Positions 1 to 9,018 of a stretch of DNA of 64,000 bases are shown in pieces; within the stretch, counting starts at the first letter, position 1; each line of letters opens with the position of its first letter. Origin of the DNA: Udaeobacter sp963725505 (GTDB taxonomy: Bacteria; Verrucomicrobiota; Verrucomicrobiia; Chthoniobacterales; UBA10450); the NCBI GenBank assembly GCA_963725505.1, contig CAVRYN010000005.1, forward strand, positions 248,001 through 312,000, in the 5' to 3' direction. Under the pieces are notes generated by a model. The model searched no databases, was not told the DNA's origin, and was given only the letters and a program-made list of their open reading frames with translations. The position numbers were made by a program, and so were the translations under genes.

Positions 1-411
1 GCGGACGACGCGAACATCGATGCCATCTGCATGTGGATGTTCAAGAATCCGCAGGATTACTCAGTGCTCGTCGCCGAAAACATGTTCGGCGACATCGTCA
101 GCGATTTGTGCGCCGGACTTGTCGGCGGACTCGGGTTCGCGCCCAGCGCCAACATCGGCGACAACTACGCCGTGTTCGAACCGACGCACGGTTCGGCGCC
201 GAAATATGCCGGCCAATACAAAGTTAATCCGATCGCGATGCTCTTGACGACCAAGTTGATGCTCGACTGGCTCAAGGAAACCGAAATGGCCACGCGTCTC
301 GAAGCCGCGATTGCGCGTGTGATTGCGGAAGGCAAAGTGCGCACCTACGATATGGGCGGCAACGCATCCACACTCGACGTAGCCAAAGCCATCGCCGACT
401 ACGCCGGGTAG
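1..411 (+). CDS. NAD-type isocitrate dehydrogenase family, C-terminal part
   Basis: The gene begins before the window; 136 C-terminal residues are visible. They carry the conserved end of the isocitrate/isopropylmalate dehydrogenase family: NMFGDIVSDL (metal-binding Asp region), GGLGFAPSANIGD and EPTHGSAPKYAG (cofactor loop). The GGLGFAPSANIGD form fits the NAD-dependent isocitrate dehydrogenase branch better than 3-isopropylmalate dehydrogenase, which usually has a Met-rich sequence there. The expected role is oxidative decarboxylation of isocitrate in the TCA cycle. The stop codon TAG lies inside the first bases of a palindromic repeat (GGGTAGCGCACGCG), so the repeat abuts or forms the gene end. 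Family assignment is firm; substrate is inferred. Confidence 0.85.
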   Translation, partial: ADDANIDAICMWMFKNPQDYSVLVAENMFGDIVSDLCAGLVGGLGFAPSANIGDNYAVFEPTHGSAPKYAGQYKVNPIAMLLTTKLMLDWLKETEMATRLEAAIARVIAEGKVRTYDMGGNASTLDVAKAIADYAG

Positions 412-460
412 CGCACGCGTCTCGCGTGTTGGTTCCGGCGTCACGCCGAAACAAGCTTTT
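406..460. repeat. Half copy of the GGGTAGCGCACGCG palindromic repeat
   Basis: The start GGGTAGCGCACGCG and an inner hairpin (GGCGTCACGCC) match the left half of the complete element at 32519-32650. The right terminal inverted repeat is missing. The repeat contains the stop codon of the upstream dehydrogenase gene. Confidence 0.75.
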
Positions 461-600
461 CTTGGGAATCAAGAACGAAGAATCGGCCCGCGAAATACCC
501 CCCTTCGCTCTGCTCCGGCGCCGCAGGCGCGAATTGACGCGAAATTTCTGACGTCTGACTTCTGATCTCTGACATCTTTTTCGCGTGATTCGCGTGATTC

Positions 601-927
601 GTGGGCAAACCTGACAATCACTGGTTCTTTGGCGGAATGAGCTCTTCGATCAGTCGAAGCGCCTCTGGAACCGAAGTTGTCCATCGTGTCCCAAACAATG
701 TTCCAGTCCACGCGATGATCGTTCGCGACAAGACCGGTTTCAATCTTCACACGGTCCTAACGGCGGACGTGACTTCGGAAGAAAAACAAAATGTTAGAGC
801 GCTTTGTCGACAATTCATCGCTCACTGCGATGCACAATTGGACGACTTGGTACGCCGTTACGGTGCAGAGCTACCGACAACTCCAGGAACATATGAAGTT
901 CTGATTGTCGAGCCGCCTGCTGAGTAG
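601..927 (+). CDS. Hypothetical protein (108 aa)
   Basis: I do not recognise the family. The frame is open from GTG at 601; ATG at 637 is the alternative start. An in-frame stop just upstream (595-597) prevents a longer form. The product is soluble-looking and hydrophilic, with no signal peptide or membrane segment. The sequence before it (about 545-600) is made of short repeated TGATTCGTG-like units, resembling the bases just before 30757. It stands alone between the dehydrogenase gene and the convergent SMP-30 remnant, so context gives no functional hint. Confidence 0.5.
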   Translation: MGKPDNHWFFGGMSSSISRSASGTEVVHRVPNNVPVHAMIVRDKTGFNLHTVLTADVTSEEKQNVRALCRQFIAHCDAQLDDLVRRYGAELPTTPGTYEVLIVEPPAE

Positions 928-969
928 ATCAGGCGTTTTAACCCACTCGTTGCAGAGTAACCGTTGATT

Positions 970-1219
970 CGAATCTGTTACTTCACATTTACGATCTTTA
1001 CGATACTGCCCTTTGCCTGCGGGTCCTTTGGATCCTTCACCACAGTCACGTAAAGGTCTTTCTCGCCTTCGCTGAACGCAACGTTTGTTGTGCCATCACC
1101 CGCGGCGATCTCAAATACGTGTAGAAGCTTGCCGTCAGGCGATATTTTCAAAATCTTGCCACCGAACCATTGGGCAACATAAATGTTACCCTTGCTGTCG
1201 ATCTTCATGCTATCAGGTC
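970..1219. repeat. Partial duplicate of the SMP-30-like gene 3' end (copy 1)
   Basis: About 250 bp here match 2018-2267 with only scattered substitutions. The homology stops abruptly at about 1219/2267. The toxin-antitoxin pair lies between the two copies. Confidence 0.85.
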
Positions 1220-1229
1220 CAGCGTTCAT
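978..1229 (-). pseudogene. Truncated SMP-30/NHL-like protein, C-terminal remnant
   Basis: The 83-residue frame repeats the last 80 or so residues of the gene at 2024-2945 (GPDSMKIDSKGNIYVAQW through KGSIVKIVNVK) nearly identically. Only one or two beta-propeller blades remain, with no signal peptide and no upstream gene body. It is a duplicated tail rather than a functional protein. The apparent ATG lies at the point where homology ends. Confidence 0.8.
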
Positions 1230-1289
1230 TCCGACAATGCCCGAGATCCATGGGCCACGCCATCGTAACCGGCTTACGATGAGAACCTG

Positions 1290-1601
1290 CTACGCGGCAA
1301 CCAATTCGATCTTCACTTTGCGTCCGAGGGATCGCGCGGCGCGATTTAATGTTGCGAGCGTAACCGATGTGTTTTCTGGATCGAGCAGCCGGTGAATCGC
1401 AGCGCGCGACGTTCGCATGCGTGCCGCCATTGCGCTCTTGTTCACGCGTTTTTGTTTCATCAAGTCATGCACCTTTAGCGCGACCGCGCGCTTGAGCGCG
1501 GCTGCGTGCACCTCCTCGTGCAACCCTTGCTTTTTCAGGAAGCTTTCGAAACTGCTTCCGCGATGCTTGTTCTTATTTCTTGCTGCTTTTGATGTAGGCA
1601 T
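1290..1601 (-). CDS. HigA-like antitoxin, XRE-family HTH
   Basis: This 103-residue protein has a basic N-terminus and a helix-turn-helix around residues 45-95 (KSAMAARMRTSRAAIHRLLD followed by VTLATLNRAARSLGRKV), as in XRE/HigA antitoxins. I chose the ATG at 1601, which gives a 29-bp overlap with the upstream toxin gene and translational coupling. The toxin-first order is typical of HigBA modules. It should neutralise the toxin and repress the pair by binding the palindrome at 1933-1950. Assignment rests on domain pattern and gene order. Confidence 0.8.
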   Translation of the reverse strand: MPTSKAARNKNKHRGSSFESFLKKQGLHEEVHAAALKRAVALKVHDLMKQKRVNKSAMAARMRTSRAAIHRLLDPENTSVTLATLNRAARSLGRKVKIELVAA

Positions 1602-1923
1602 TTTTGCGTTGCAGAGCCAGAGCTCTGTCCTCGTTTGGAGTTTTTCTGGTTTTCTTGATGAAGCCGTGCAGCAGAATGATTTCGCCGTCTTGCACGGAAA
1701 ATAATGTTCGCGCAATTCGGGTGGGCAACGTGCTCCGAATCTCGTGGATGCCGGCGCCGATGTTGCGGACGAGCGGCATGCCGAGTGGCCAGCGAAATTG
1801 CACTGTCATGATATCAATCCCGATAATTTTTCGTTCTGCTTTCGGCAAATCCTGTAACCATTCGCGCACCGGCTCTCGCCCCGTTTCGGTTCGAAAGAAA
1901 ACTGCGGGCAAGAGTCGAGGCAC
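1573..1923 (-). CDS. HigB/RelE-like toxin (phage Gp49-like family)
   Basis: The 116-residue product resembles the Gp49-like branch of RelE/HigB ribosome-dependent mRNA interferases: an N-terminal FFRTETGREPVREWLQDLP, a central IGAGIHEIRS, and the C-terminal ILLHGFIKKTRKTP followed by a basic tail. This core is characteristic of the family. The frame opens at GTG 1923; no in-frame ATG exists upstream. It overlaps the antitoxin gene by 29 bp. A 7+7-bp inverted repeat lies immediately upstream, as expected for an autoregulated toxin-antitoxin promoter. Confidence 0.8.
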   Translation of the reverse strand: MPRLLPAVFFRTETGREPVREWLQDLPKAERKIIGIDIMTVQFRWPLGMPLVRNIGAGIHEIRSTLPTRIARTLFSVQDGEIILLHGFIKKTRKTPNEDRALALQRKNAYIKSSKK

Positions 1924-1932
1924 ATATATGAC

Positions 1933-1950
1933 TGTATCATTTCTGATACA
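1933..1950. promoter_or_regulatory. Likely autoregulatory operator of the toxin-antitoxin pair
   Basis: A perfect inverted repeat, TGTATCA-tttc-TGATACA, lies 10-27 bp upstream of the toxin start codon. Position and symmetry fit a binding site for the HTH antitoxin. Binding is inferred. Confidence 0.65.
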
Positions 1951-2017
1951 TCTGACAAGCAGAATTTGCGCCGCCGGAGAACCCGCCTGTTTTCGACGGA
2001 ATTCTTCGCCGAAAAAG

Positions 2018-2267
2018 AATCCGTTACTTCACATTTGCGATCTTTACGATGCTGCCCTTTGCCTGCGGGTCCTTTGGATCCTTCACCACAGTCACGTACA
2101 ATTCTTTCTCGCCTTCGCCGAAGGCGACGTTTGTCGTGCCATCACCCGCGGCGATCTCAAATACGTGCAGAAGCTTGCCGTCAGGAGATATCTTCAAAAT
2201 CTTGCCGCCGAACCATTGGGCAACATAAATGTTGCCCTTGCTGTCGATCTTCATGCTATCGGGTCCG
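2018..2267. repeat. SMP-30-like gene 3' end, copy 2 (in the full gene)
   Basis: This is the parent copy of the duplicated segment at 970-1219. The unit spacing is 1048 bp, and the toxin-antitoxin pair lies within that interval. Confidence 0.85.
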
Positions 2268-2945
2268 AGCCACCACGACTTGTTCTTGTCTTTTGCGAGA
2301 AGGTTTAGCAGCGCAAAATTCGATCTGTCGCTCAACGAGCCGTCGTCGTTGATCGTGAATTTCAACATGCAGTTTCCGACGGTTTCGCTGACGTAGAGGG
2401 TCTTTTGATCGGGAGAGACGCCGATTCCGTTGGCGTAATTGAGATCGTCCGCTACCTCGACCCATTGCTCACTGCCAGGCGCAAGATAGAGAATTTTCCC
2501 CACCACGGAGGTTGGCAGGTCCTTGTACGGGCCAAAGACCGTGGCATAAGCGCCGCCGTTGGCGGTCACCACAATATCATTGATGCCGCCGTCGAATGGC
2601 TTGCCGTTTTTGTCGGCATCCCAACGGCGCAACTGCTTGCCGGTCATGTCGAGTTCAAGGATGGCGCCATGCTCCTCGGTGCACGCGAGCAGGAACGTCT
2701 TCTGTTTCGTGAGCGCCAACCCGTTATGGCCGCAGCCCGGGGTGTGATTCAACACGGTGGTCGTTTTGCCATCCCATTTCGACAGCGTGTTGGAGACCCA
2801 GCCAACGTAGTAAAGGTTGCCGTCAACGTACAACGGACCCTCGGGTCCAAGGATATTGCTGACGATGGATGGTTTCGTCGGCACACGCTGCCGTAGCAGC
2901 CAACATTGCGCCAACGGCGAAGCAGATAATCTTATTTACCTTCAT
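2024..2945 (-). CDS. Exported SMP-30/gluconolactonase-like beta-propeller protein (frameshifted at signal peptide)
   Basis: The main frame (2024-2914) encodes propeller-type repeats typical of SMP-30/NHL proteins (GPEGPLYVDGNLYYVGW, NGIGVSPDQKTLYVSETVGN, DSKGNIYVAQWFGGKILKIS). Its apparent N-terminus lacks an export signal. One frame away, an ATG at 2945 opens a clear signal peptide (MKVNKIICFAVGAMLAATAA then CADE). The signal and mature parts join only across a single-base frameshift at about 2890-2905. The likely role is a periplasmic lactonase or sugar-acid-binding propeller; the substrate is unknown. The last 80 residues are duplicated at 978-1229. Confidence 0.75.
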
Positions 2946-2997
2946 TTTGATTCTTTTCGATTCCGCAATGAGCCCTTCCTTATCGATCTTGTTATAT

Positions 2998-3121
2998 TAG
3001 CCACAGATGAACACGGATTTTCACGGATTTCGGTACTTAGAATGTGTCTCTTTCTTATCTGTGTTTGAAAGCCTGGCCGTTGCTTCGCATCCGTTGCAGC
3101 ATCTGTGTGAATCAGTGGCTA
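2998..3121. repeat. Solo inverted-repeat element of the GxxExxY-associated family
   Basis: Ends TAGCCACAGATGAACACGGA and ATCTGTGTGAATCAGTGGCT are imperfect inverted repeats about 80 bp apart. The left end has roughly 10-nt tandem units (CACAGATGAA, CACGGATTTT, CACGGAT). This resembles the ends of the elements at 26785 and 48073, but no gene lies inside. Confidence 0.7.
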
Positions 3122-3147
3122 GAAAAAAATTATCGCCTAACGGGAAT

Positions 3148-3558
3148 TTAGCCATCGACTCCGTGCTTTAGCTGGCGTTCGTATTCCGCGTTGTCGAAGT
3201 GGCCTTTTGAGTTCCGGATGAGTCCGTCATCATCGAGTTGCCAGAGTTCATATCCGCTGATGCGCACACGTTTTCCGGTGCCACTCGGTCCGGAGTTGGT
3301 TCCCGTCAGCGTCCAATGGAACTCGGTGCCGTTTGGTTGAGGCTCCAGCTTGTCAAAGGTCACGACCATCTCCGGAAATGTTGTCATGAACGCTTGCGCT
3401 TCCCTGGCAATCGCCACGCGGCCAACCGCGGGCGGCCCGTTGTTAATGCTAATTGAGCCGCGCTCGGCGAAAAATGCCGCAACACTTTCAGGATTTTGGC
3501 TGCACCAAGCGTTCGCGTAACGTTTCGCAAACTTTTCTAATGCAGCGAGATCATTCAT
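3148..3558 (-). CDS. NTF2-like (SnoaL/DUF4440-type) protein
   Basis: The 136-residue protein has the cone-shaped NTF2-like fold signature: an N-terminal helix pair (ALEKFAKRYANAWCSQNPESVAAFF), the strand AERGSISINNG, and a C-terminal sheet ending near GYELWQLDDDGLI then KGHFDNAEY. Such proteins are small enzymes or binding proteins of varied function; no specific substrate is evident. It starts 4 bp inside the end of the upstream gene (ATGA overlap), forming a three-gene operon with the DUF protein and the zinc alcohol dehydrogenase. Confidence 0.75.
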   Translation of the reverse strand: MNDLAALEKFAKRYANAWCSQNPESVAAFFAERGSISINNGPPAVGRVAIAREAQAFMTTFPEMVVTFDKLEPQPNGTEFHWTLTGTNSGPSGTGKRVRISGYELWQLDDDGLIRNSKGHFDNAEYERQLKHGVDG

Positions 3559-4079
3559 GCATGTTCTCCCGGAAGCGAGACCTTGCTTAGATCGTAAGTT
3601 GAGAATGCTTTCGGCTTGTTGCCTCTTGCAATAATTGCGGTAACGACGCGGTCAAACTCTTCGGTGTGCCAATGTTTCCGCGTTTCCCACCATTGTTGGA
3701 CACCCGGGTAAGCAATCAAATCGGTCATCGTGCGCTCGATCGCTCGCCACGACGATTCGGCCAGTATGCCCTGGGTATGCGAGAAATACATTCCCTCAAA
3801 GATATTCAGAAGACGATTGAAGAACGCGCTAAACCTGAGCTTGGACACTGAATCCAAATCCTTGAAGGACTGTGTCCCGCGAAGAAAAATCGCCGCCGTC
3901 TCCGGATTGTTGTGCAGCGATTCGGTGAGCGCTCCCCATTGCTCGGTGAGTGCGTGGACGGCAGATTGTCGGCGCTCTTTGGTCTGCTCGCGGATCTGAG
4001 TGGCGAGATAAATCAAAGACGGAATTCCGACAAAAACCGCCGCTAGCTGCCCGATCGCTGCAAGCATTTCCCAATTCAT
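3555..4079 (-). CDS. Hypothetical protein with one N-terminal membrane segment
   Basis: The 174-residue product has a hydrophobic segment at residues 5-27 (MLAAIGQLAAVFVGIPSLIY) followed by a helical cytosolic domain with conserved-looking aromatic positions (NIFEGMYFSHTQGIL, YPGVQQWWETRKHWHTEEF). This organisation is common in uncharacterised bacterial proteins of about 170 residues. It overlaps the alcohol dehydrogenase stop and the next start by ATGA at both ends, so the three genes are translationally coupled. Function is unknown. Confidence 0.7.
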   Translation of the reverse strand: MNWEMLAAIGQLAAVFVGIPSLIYLATQIREQTKERRQSAVHALTEQWGALTESLHNNPETAAIFLRGTQSFKDLDSVSKLRFSAFFNRLLNIFEGMYFSHTQGILAESSWRAIERTMTDLIAYPGVQQWWETRKHWHTEEFDRVVTAIIARGNKPKAFSTYDLSKVSLPGEHA

Positions 4080-5114
4080 ACTCTCGGAACAATTACCGTT
4101 CTAACGTGATCAATGGAATCCTGAAGTGCGTCTAGCGCCGCGTTGATTTGGGCTCCGTCGAGATCGACAACGCGCAATGTCTCTGGCGGAAATTGAAGTT
4201 TTCCGCTGCGCGCGTATTCGATGAGTGCTGGAAGTTCAGTCGCGAGATGGTCGGAGACGCCGATGATCTCCACTTCTTTGTTGATCAACTCAGTGTACGG
4301 ATGAATCGACATCGATTCCGCGGTTAATCCGACAAGAGCAGCGCGTCCGAGAGGACCCAGGCAAAGTACGGCCTGGCGCATCGTTTTTGCAGAGCCGATC
4401 AATTCGAGTGCGACATCGACTCCCGTTCCAGCGGTTGCCTCTTTGATTTGCTCGACCGGATCTGCTGTCCTGGCGTCGATCGCGATAGCTCCCATGCTTA
4501 CGGCTGACGCGAGTTTCGAAGGATTGATTTCAACCACATAGACATCTCCGCAATCGAAAGCGCGTGCCAATTGCAACGCCGAAAATCCGAGTCCGCCGAA
4601 ACCGAAAATCGCAATCGACTCGCCGGCCTTTAAGCGCGCCTTGTTCAGAGCGTGTAGCGCAGTTGCCGACGAACACATCATGATTGCGCCGACTTCGAAT
4701 GGAATCTCGTCGGGAAGCGCGAAACGCATTCGCGCCGGGAACCTTGATGAATTCGGCATAGCCGCCATGCCGATGTTTACCAAGCATCTGCCCGCTCCGG
4801 CAGAACTGTTCCAAGCCGCGCACGCAAAACTCGCAGCTTCCGCAGTGGATCAAATAATGGACGCAAACGCGGTCGCCCGCTGAGACGTGCGTCACACCGC
4901 TGCCGACTTCCTCCACGCGACCCGCGACTTCGTGCCCCAGAGTCAGCGGTAAACGATCAATGTTGGAAATGCCAGCGCGATAATGCGCATCCGAGTGACA
5001 GATCCCCGCAGCCGCAACTCGAATCAAAACCTCGGACGGACCGATCTGCGGAACCGGAACATCTGCATCTTTCAGAGCTTTTCCGATCTCAGTGAGCTGC
5101 ACCGCTCGCATCAT
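4076..5114 (-). CDS. Zinc-dependent alcohol dehydrogenase (frameshifted)
   Basis: Two overlapping frames make up one MDR alcohol dehydrogenase of about 345 residues. The N-terminal part (frame 4530-5114) has the catalytic zinc region GICHSDAHYR, GHEVAGRVEEVGSGV and the structural zinc cysteines CGSCEFCVRGLEQFC. The C-terminal part (frame 4076-4783) has the Rossmann motif GFGGLGFSALQLA and cofactor-site VVEINPSKL. The switch occurs at about 4725-4745 (GGYAEFIKVP joins FALPDEIPFEVGA), a one-base change. The expected role is NAD(P)-dependent alcohol/aldehyde oxidoreduction. Both halves are otherwise well conserved. Confidence 0.85.
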
Positions 5115-5123
5115 CAGAACTCG

Positions 5124-6248
5124 TCACTCGTCACTCACAGTGATTATCACTTTGCCTCGGGCGTGGCCTTGCTCGAGATAAGCGAGCGCCTGCGCGACTT
5201 CCTCGAGTTTGTAAGTTCGATCGATGACAGGTTTGAGTTTTCCCTCATGCGTCAATTCACCAAGCAGCGTCAGATCTTTGGTAGAAGGGTCGGCCATCAT
5301 CATGCCCATTTCTTGTTTCCCAAACTTCGACACAATAGGCGCCCACAGCGCGCGACCCAAAGCGCCCAGAAATCCCTGCTCGCCAACGCCGCCGCCGCCG
5401 ATCTGGACATATTTTCCCTCCGGCGCCAGCACCTTGCGGTATTCAGATAAGGAGTGACCGGTCCCGACGTTGTCGAGGATTACATCGTAACGTTCATTGC
5501 CCTTCGTGAAATCTTCCTTTGTGTAGTCGATTACCTGATCGGCGCCGAGCGATTTCACAAGATCGACGTTTCTCGTGCTGCAAACGCCGGTCACGTTTGC
5601 ACCGAACGATTTCGCGATTTGCACCGCAAACGTTCCGACTCCGCCGGAAGCGCCGTTCACCAACACTTTTTGGCCGGCCTGAACTTTTCCTTTGTCCCGG
5701 ATTCCCTGTAACGCGGTAATTCCGGCAATATTTAGAGCAGCGGCTTGTTCGAATGTTACGTTCGCCGGTTTAAGCGCGATTGCCCCCGTGGCGCGACGAC
5801 ACACGTACTCGGCAAACGCGCCGCCTCTTCCACCGAACACTTCGTCGCCTGGTTTGTACTGAGTCACGTTCTTGCCCACAGCTTCGATCGTTCCAGCGAA
5901 ATCGACGCCGAGTCGCGTGTCTTTTGGTTTGCGCAGGCCCACGCCCATTGCGCGCATGACGTATGGCGTGCCTTCGACGAAATGCCAGTCATACGGATTT
6001 ACCGAAGCCGCGCGAACTCGGACAAGCACCTCATCGTCTTTTGGGACAGGCTTTTCAATTTGATCGAGCCGAACATTGCGCAAACCATAGTCGCAATAGA
6101 CGATCGCCTTCATCGGATTGCTCGGCGCGGCTGCGTTCTTGCGATCGCAATCGTTGGTTGATCGCCAATACGCGACAAATAGGAACAGAAAAGCTACGAC
6201 CAACAGGACGAGAACTATGCGGAACAACCACTTGAATATTCGTTTCAT
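5124..6248 (-). CDS. Membrane-anchored NAD(P)H:quinone oxidoreductase-like MDR protein
   Basis: The 374-residue protein starts with a membrane anchor (residues 5-27, FKWLFRIVLVLLVVAFLFLF), then a zinc-less medium-chain dehydrogenase: MKAIVYCDYGLRN, GVDFAGTIEAVG, GDEVFG, and the nucleotide-binding NGASGGVGTFAVQIAKS. The C-terminal GHARGKVIITV is typical of quinone-oxidoreductase/enone-reductase members. It is intact, and closely related to the damaged copy at 7072-8899. It follows a DUF4386 gene (6297-7058) with a 48-bp gap, the same pairing seen in the second copy. The substrate is unknown. Confidence 0.85.
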   Translation of the reverse strand: MKRIFKWLFRIVLVLLVVAFLFLFVAYWRSTNDCDRKNAAAPSNPMKAIVYCDYGLRNVRLDQIEKPVPKDDEVLVRVRAASVNPYDWHFVEGTPYVMRAMGVGLRKPKDTRLGVDFAGTIEAVGKNVTQYKPGDEVFGGRGGAFAEYVCRRATGAIALKPANVTFEQAAALNIAGITALQGIRDKGKVQAGQKVLVNGASGGVGTFAVQIAKSFGANVTGVCSTRNVDLVKSLGADQVIDYTKEDFTKGNERYDVILDNVGTGHSLSEYRKVLAPEGKYVQIGGGGVGEQGFLGALGRALWAPIVSKFGKQEMGMMMADPSTKDLTLLGELTHEGKLKPVIDRTYKLEEVAQALAYLEQGHARGKVIITVSDE

Positions 6249-6296
6249 ATCGGGTGTTGTTAGATTCGGTTTGGATGTCGATCCTGATCGAAAAGG

Positions 6297-7058
6297 TCAG
6301 GCTTTGCCAGTCTGGGATTCATCAGGCGCCGCTGGTTTCAATCCTTTTACCAGAAGCCAAATGCTTACGATCAATTCGAACAGAGCCATCGGCGAATCGA
6401 AGATGTAGTCGTTCACGATCTTGTTGAAGTCGGGAAAAATTAAATAGACAACAGCGCAGAAGACGCACCAAGCCGAACCGATCACCCCGAAGATCGACAA
6501 TCCGCGCGGGATGTAATTGGACTTCAGCCAGAGCCAGGCGCAGACGGTCGCAGCCAAGCCAAAGAACGGTAGGCCAACATAATAATTATCGAAACTTGCG
6601 GCGATCTGCACTCGCGCGAGCGCCTGAAGGCGTTCCGGTTCGAAAATTTTGAGATACGGCGCGTCGCCGAGGAGTCGAAGCGCCCCCAGGCTGTTGACAG
6701 GCGCAATGAGCCAGACAATCGCGAAGACGATTCGAAAAAGCGCACCGGCCAGCGCGAGGCCGCGATTTACTGGCGCGAGTATGACGTAGAGCGCAGTTGC
6801 GAGAACGATCGCGCCGATGTCATAAGTGATGAAACAGGTAAGCGCGAGACGAAACTGCGTTTGGTGCGCGAGAATATTGCGCGCCGTGTCCACGGCATTC
6901 CGCGGAACGATGAGCGGCTCGAGCAATACGTAGTTACCAAAAACGACGAGGGCGAACGTAAGTAAACCCGCGACACCCGCGACTTTGGCCGCGGTGCGTT
7001 GTGAATTGTTCGCCACGGCGAATCCGTCCTTTGGCGGATCGATCTCGTCAGTTGTCAT
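6297..7058 (-). CDS. DUF4386-family membrane protein
   Basis: The 253-residue integral membrane protein has about six hydrophobic segments (e.g. VAGVAGLLTFALVVFGNYVL, YIGAIVLATAL-like, SIFGVIGSAWCVFCAVVYLI). The signature after the first helix, IVPRNAVDTARNILAHQTQF then RLAL, is characteristic of DUF4386. Function is unknown. Two further DUF4386 copies follow within 3 kb (7072-8899 and 9019-9716), and here as there the gene precedes an MDR oxidoreductase, suggesting duplication of a two-gene unit. Confidence 0.8.
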   Translation of the reverse strand: MTTDEIDPPKDGFAVANNSQRTAAKVAGVAGLLTFALVVFGNYVLLEPLIVPRNAVDTARNILAHQTQFRLALTCFITYDIGAIVLATALYVILAPVNRGLALAGALFRIVFAIVWLIAPVNSLGALRLLGDAPYLKIFEPERLQALARVQIAASFDNYYVGLPFFGLAATVCAWLWLKSNYIPRGLSIFGVIGSAWCVFCAVVYLIFPDFNKIVNDYIFDSPMALFELIVSIWLLVKGLKPAAPDESQTGKA

Positions 7059-7071
7059 GTTGTTTTGCCGC

Positions 7072-8899
7072 TTATTCCACAGTTACAACGACTTTACCGC
7101 GAGCGTGTCCTTCCTGAAGATATCGTTCCGCGGCCGCGAGGTCGTTTAATTTGTAAGTCCGGTCAATGACCGGTTTCACTTTTCCAGATTGCATCAGCTC
7201 AGCCAGCTCGGTCATGTCTTTTTTGTTCAACATAGCGAGATAGGTCACAAATTTTTGACTGGTGAATCGCGACCGGCCGTACGCATAAAGCTCGCCGGCC
7301 ATACGTCCCAGGATGCCATCGTGCCAGCCAGATCCGCCGACGCCGGCCATGACGCAGATTCCATTCGGCTTCAAAATCTGGCGCCGTTCGGAGAATGAAT
7401 GATTACAGACCAGATCGTAGATTAGATCGTAGCGCTGATTCGTCTTGGTGAAATCTTCTTTCGTGTAGTCGATCACGTGATCGGCGCCGATCGACCGAAC
7501 AAGATCGACATTGCGTCCGCTGCAGACGCCGGTCACCTCAGCGCCATATGCTTTCGCAATTTGCACCGCAAACGTGCCGACACCGCCCGACGCGCCGTTG
7601 ACCAAAACTTTTTGCCCTGCTTGAAGTTTTCCTTTATCGCGCAGCCCTTGTAAGCGCCGTAGTCGCCGCAACCGGCACGGAGCCCGCTTCTTCGAATGTG
7701 ACGTTCGCCGGCTTGAGCACAATCGCCCGATCGTCACGAACGCAGACGTATTCTGCAAACGCGCCGGTTTTCGCGCCAAACACTTCGTCACCGGGTTTGA
7801 ACGCGGTTACGTTTTTGCCGACCGCTTCAACAGTGCCAGCGAAGTCAGTACCGGCTCGCGTGAGTTTCGGTTTGCGCAATCCGGTAACAATGCGAGCGCG
7901 TCCGGTATGCGTTCCATCCAGAGGATTCGTCCCCGCCGCGCGCACTTTGACGAGGACCTCATTGTCTGCCGGAGTCGGCTTTTCGATTTCTTTGAGCTGC
8001 AAAACTTCGGGCGGACCGTATTCACAATAAACAATAGCTTTCATAGGATTATTCGGAGCAGCCGTGTAGCGATCGCAGTCATTGGTGGACGTCCAGTAGG
8101 CGATGAACACCCAGCCAACGAGCACGACAAAGATCACAAGCAGGCTCCATTTAAGGATACGTTTGAATTTCATAGGCCTAACGAGGCTTGCTCGTTCCAT
8201 CGTTGTTCGTTCACGCCGACTCACGAGGAGCCATAGCATTAGTGATATTTCCCCGGGGCCGGCGAGCGCGAGGTTGTACGGATACAGATAGTGTGCGAGC
8301 GGTCGCCACAGAAGGGTCAGGTAACCCAGGCCGGCAAGCACCTCCAGCACGCCAATAATTCGAGGCAGGAAGGTTGACCTGAAAATGAGGTAGCCGATCA
8401 GGACACACCAGAATCCGAAGAACACCAGGCCGATGTCGTAGGCCTGCGCATTCAATTTGAGAAGCATGAGCGCCAGAGCCTGCAACTGTTCAGGCGCAAA
8501 TGCGCTCAAGGAGCTCTTGCCTTGCAGGACGAGCAAGGGGGCGAGGTGAAAGAGACTGCTAAGGGCCCACATCGCGCATGCCATGAGCATGACGAACCCG
8601 GCGAGTAACGAGACGCTCCTATTGACCGGCTTAAAGAGACCATAGAAGAGAACCGCCCAAATGAGATGGAACGGCACAGTCATCAGGGAAGACACGAACC
8701 CCAGGCGAAATAGAGACTCGTGCGAGAGGATGTTGGCTGCCGTCGCGGTTGCGCTGGCGGGCACAACGAGCATGCCGAGAACGACCATTTGACCAAAAAC
8801 TGACGTCAGGCTTCCGAGCAAATAGGAGACGCCAGCCATCCTGGCCTTGAAACGCGGCGACGCTTCTGCAATCCGTTTTGTCATTACAACTGTGCTCAC
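7072..8899 (-). CDS. DUF4386-MDR oxidoreductase in-frame fusion (frameshifted in MDR part)
   Basis: One continuous frame (7634-8899) encodes a DUF4386 membrane domain (residues 1-230; VVPASATATAANILSHESLF) running without a stop into an MDR oxidoreductase (MKFKRILKWSLLVIF anchor, MKAIVYCEYGPPEV, GTDFAGTVEAVG). The MDR domain then breaks at about 7650-7665; the rest (NGASGGVGTFAVQIAKAYG to GHARGKVVVTVE) continues in another frame to 7072. The GTG at 8899 has an AAGGA upstream; ATG 8884 is an alternative. An independent start for the MDR part could be ATG 8174. In the neighbouring copy these are two genes, so the fusion is secondary. Confidence 0.75.
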
Positions 8900-9018
8900 A
8901 CTTCTTTTCCTTGTGGGAGTGATTTAAGTAAGCGGATAGATGAATCAGACAGGTCCGCAATCGCAGTGGAGCTGGCCTGCCATCTAAACATCTGTTTGAT
9001 TGTCATAGGCCTAACGAG

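Noticed and set aside
61..444. Long antisense frame opposite the isocitrate dehydrogenase gene
   Set aside because: It mirrors codons of the real gene; composition is Arg/His-rich, as in shadows of GC-rich genes.
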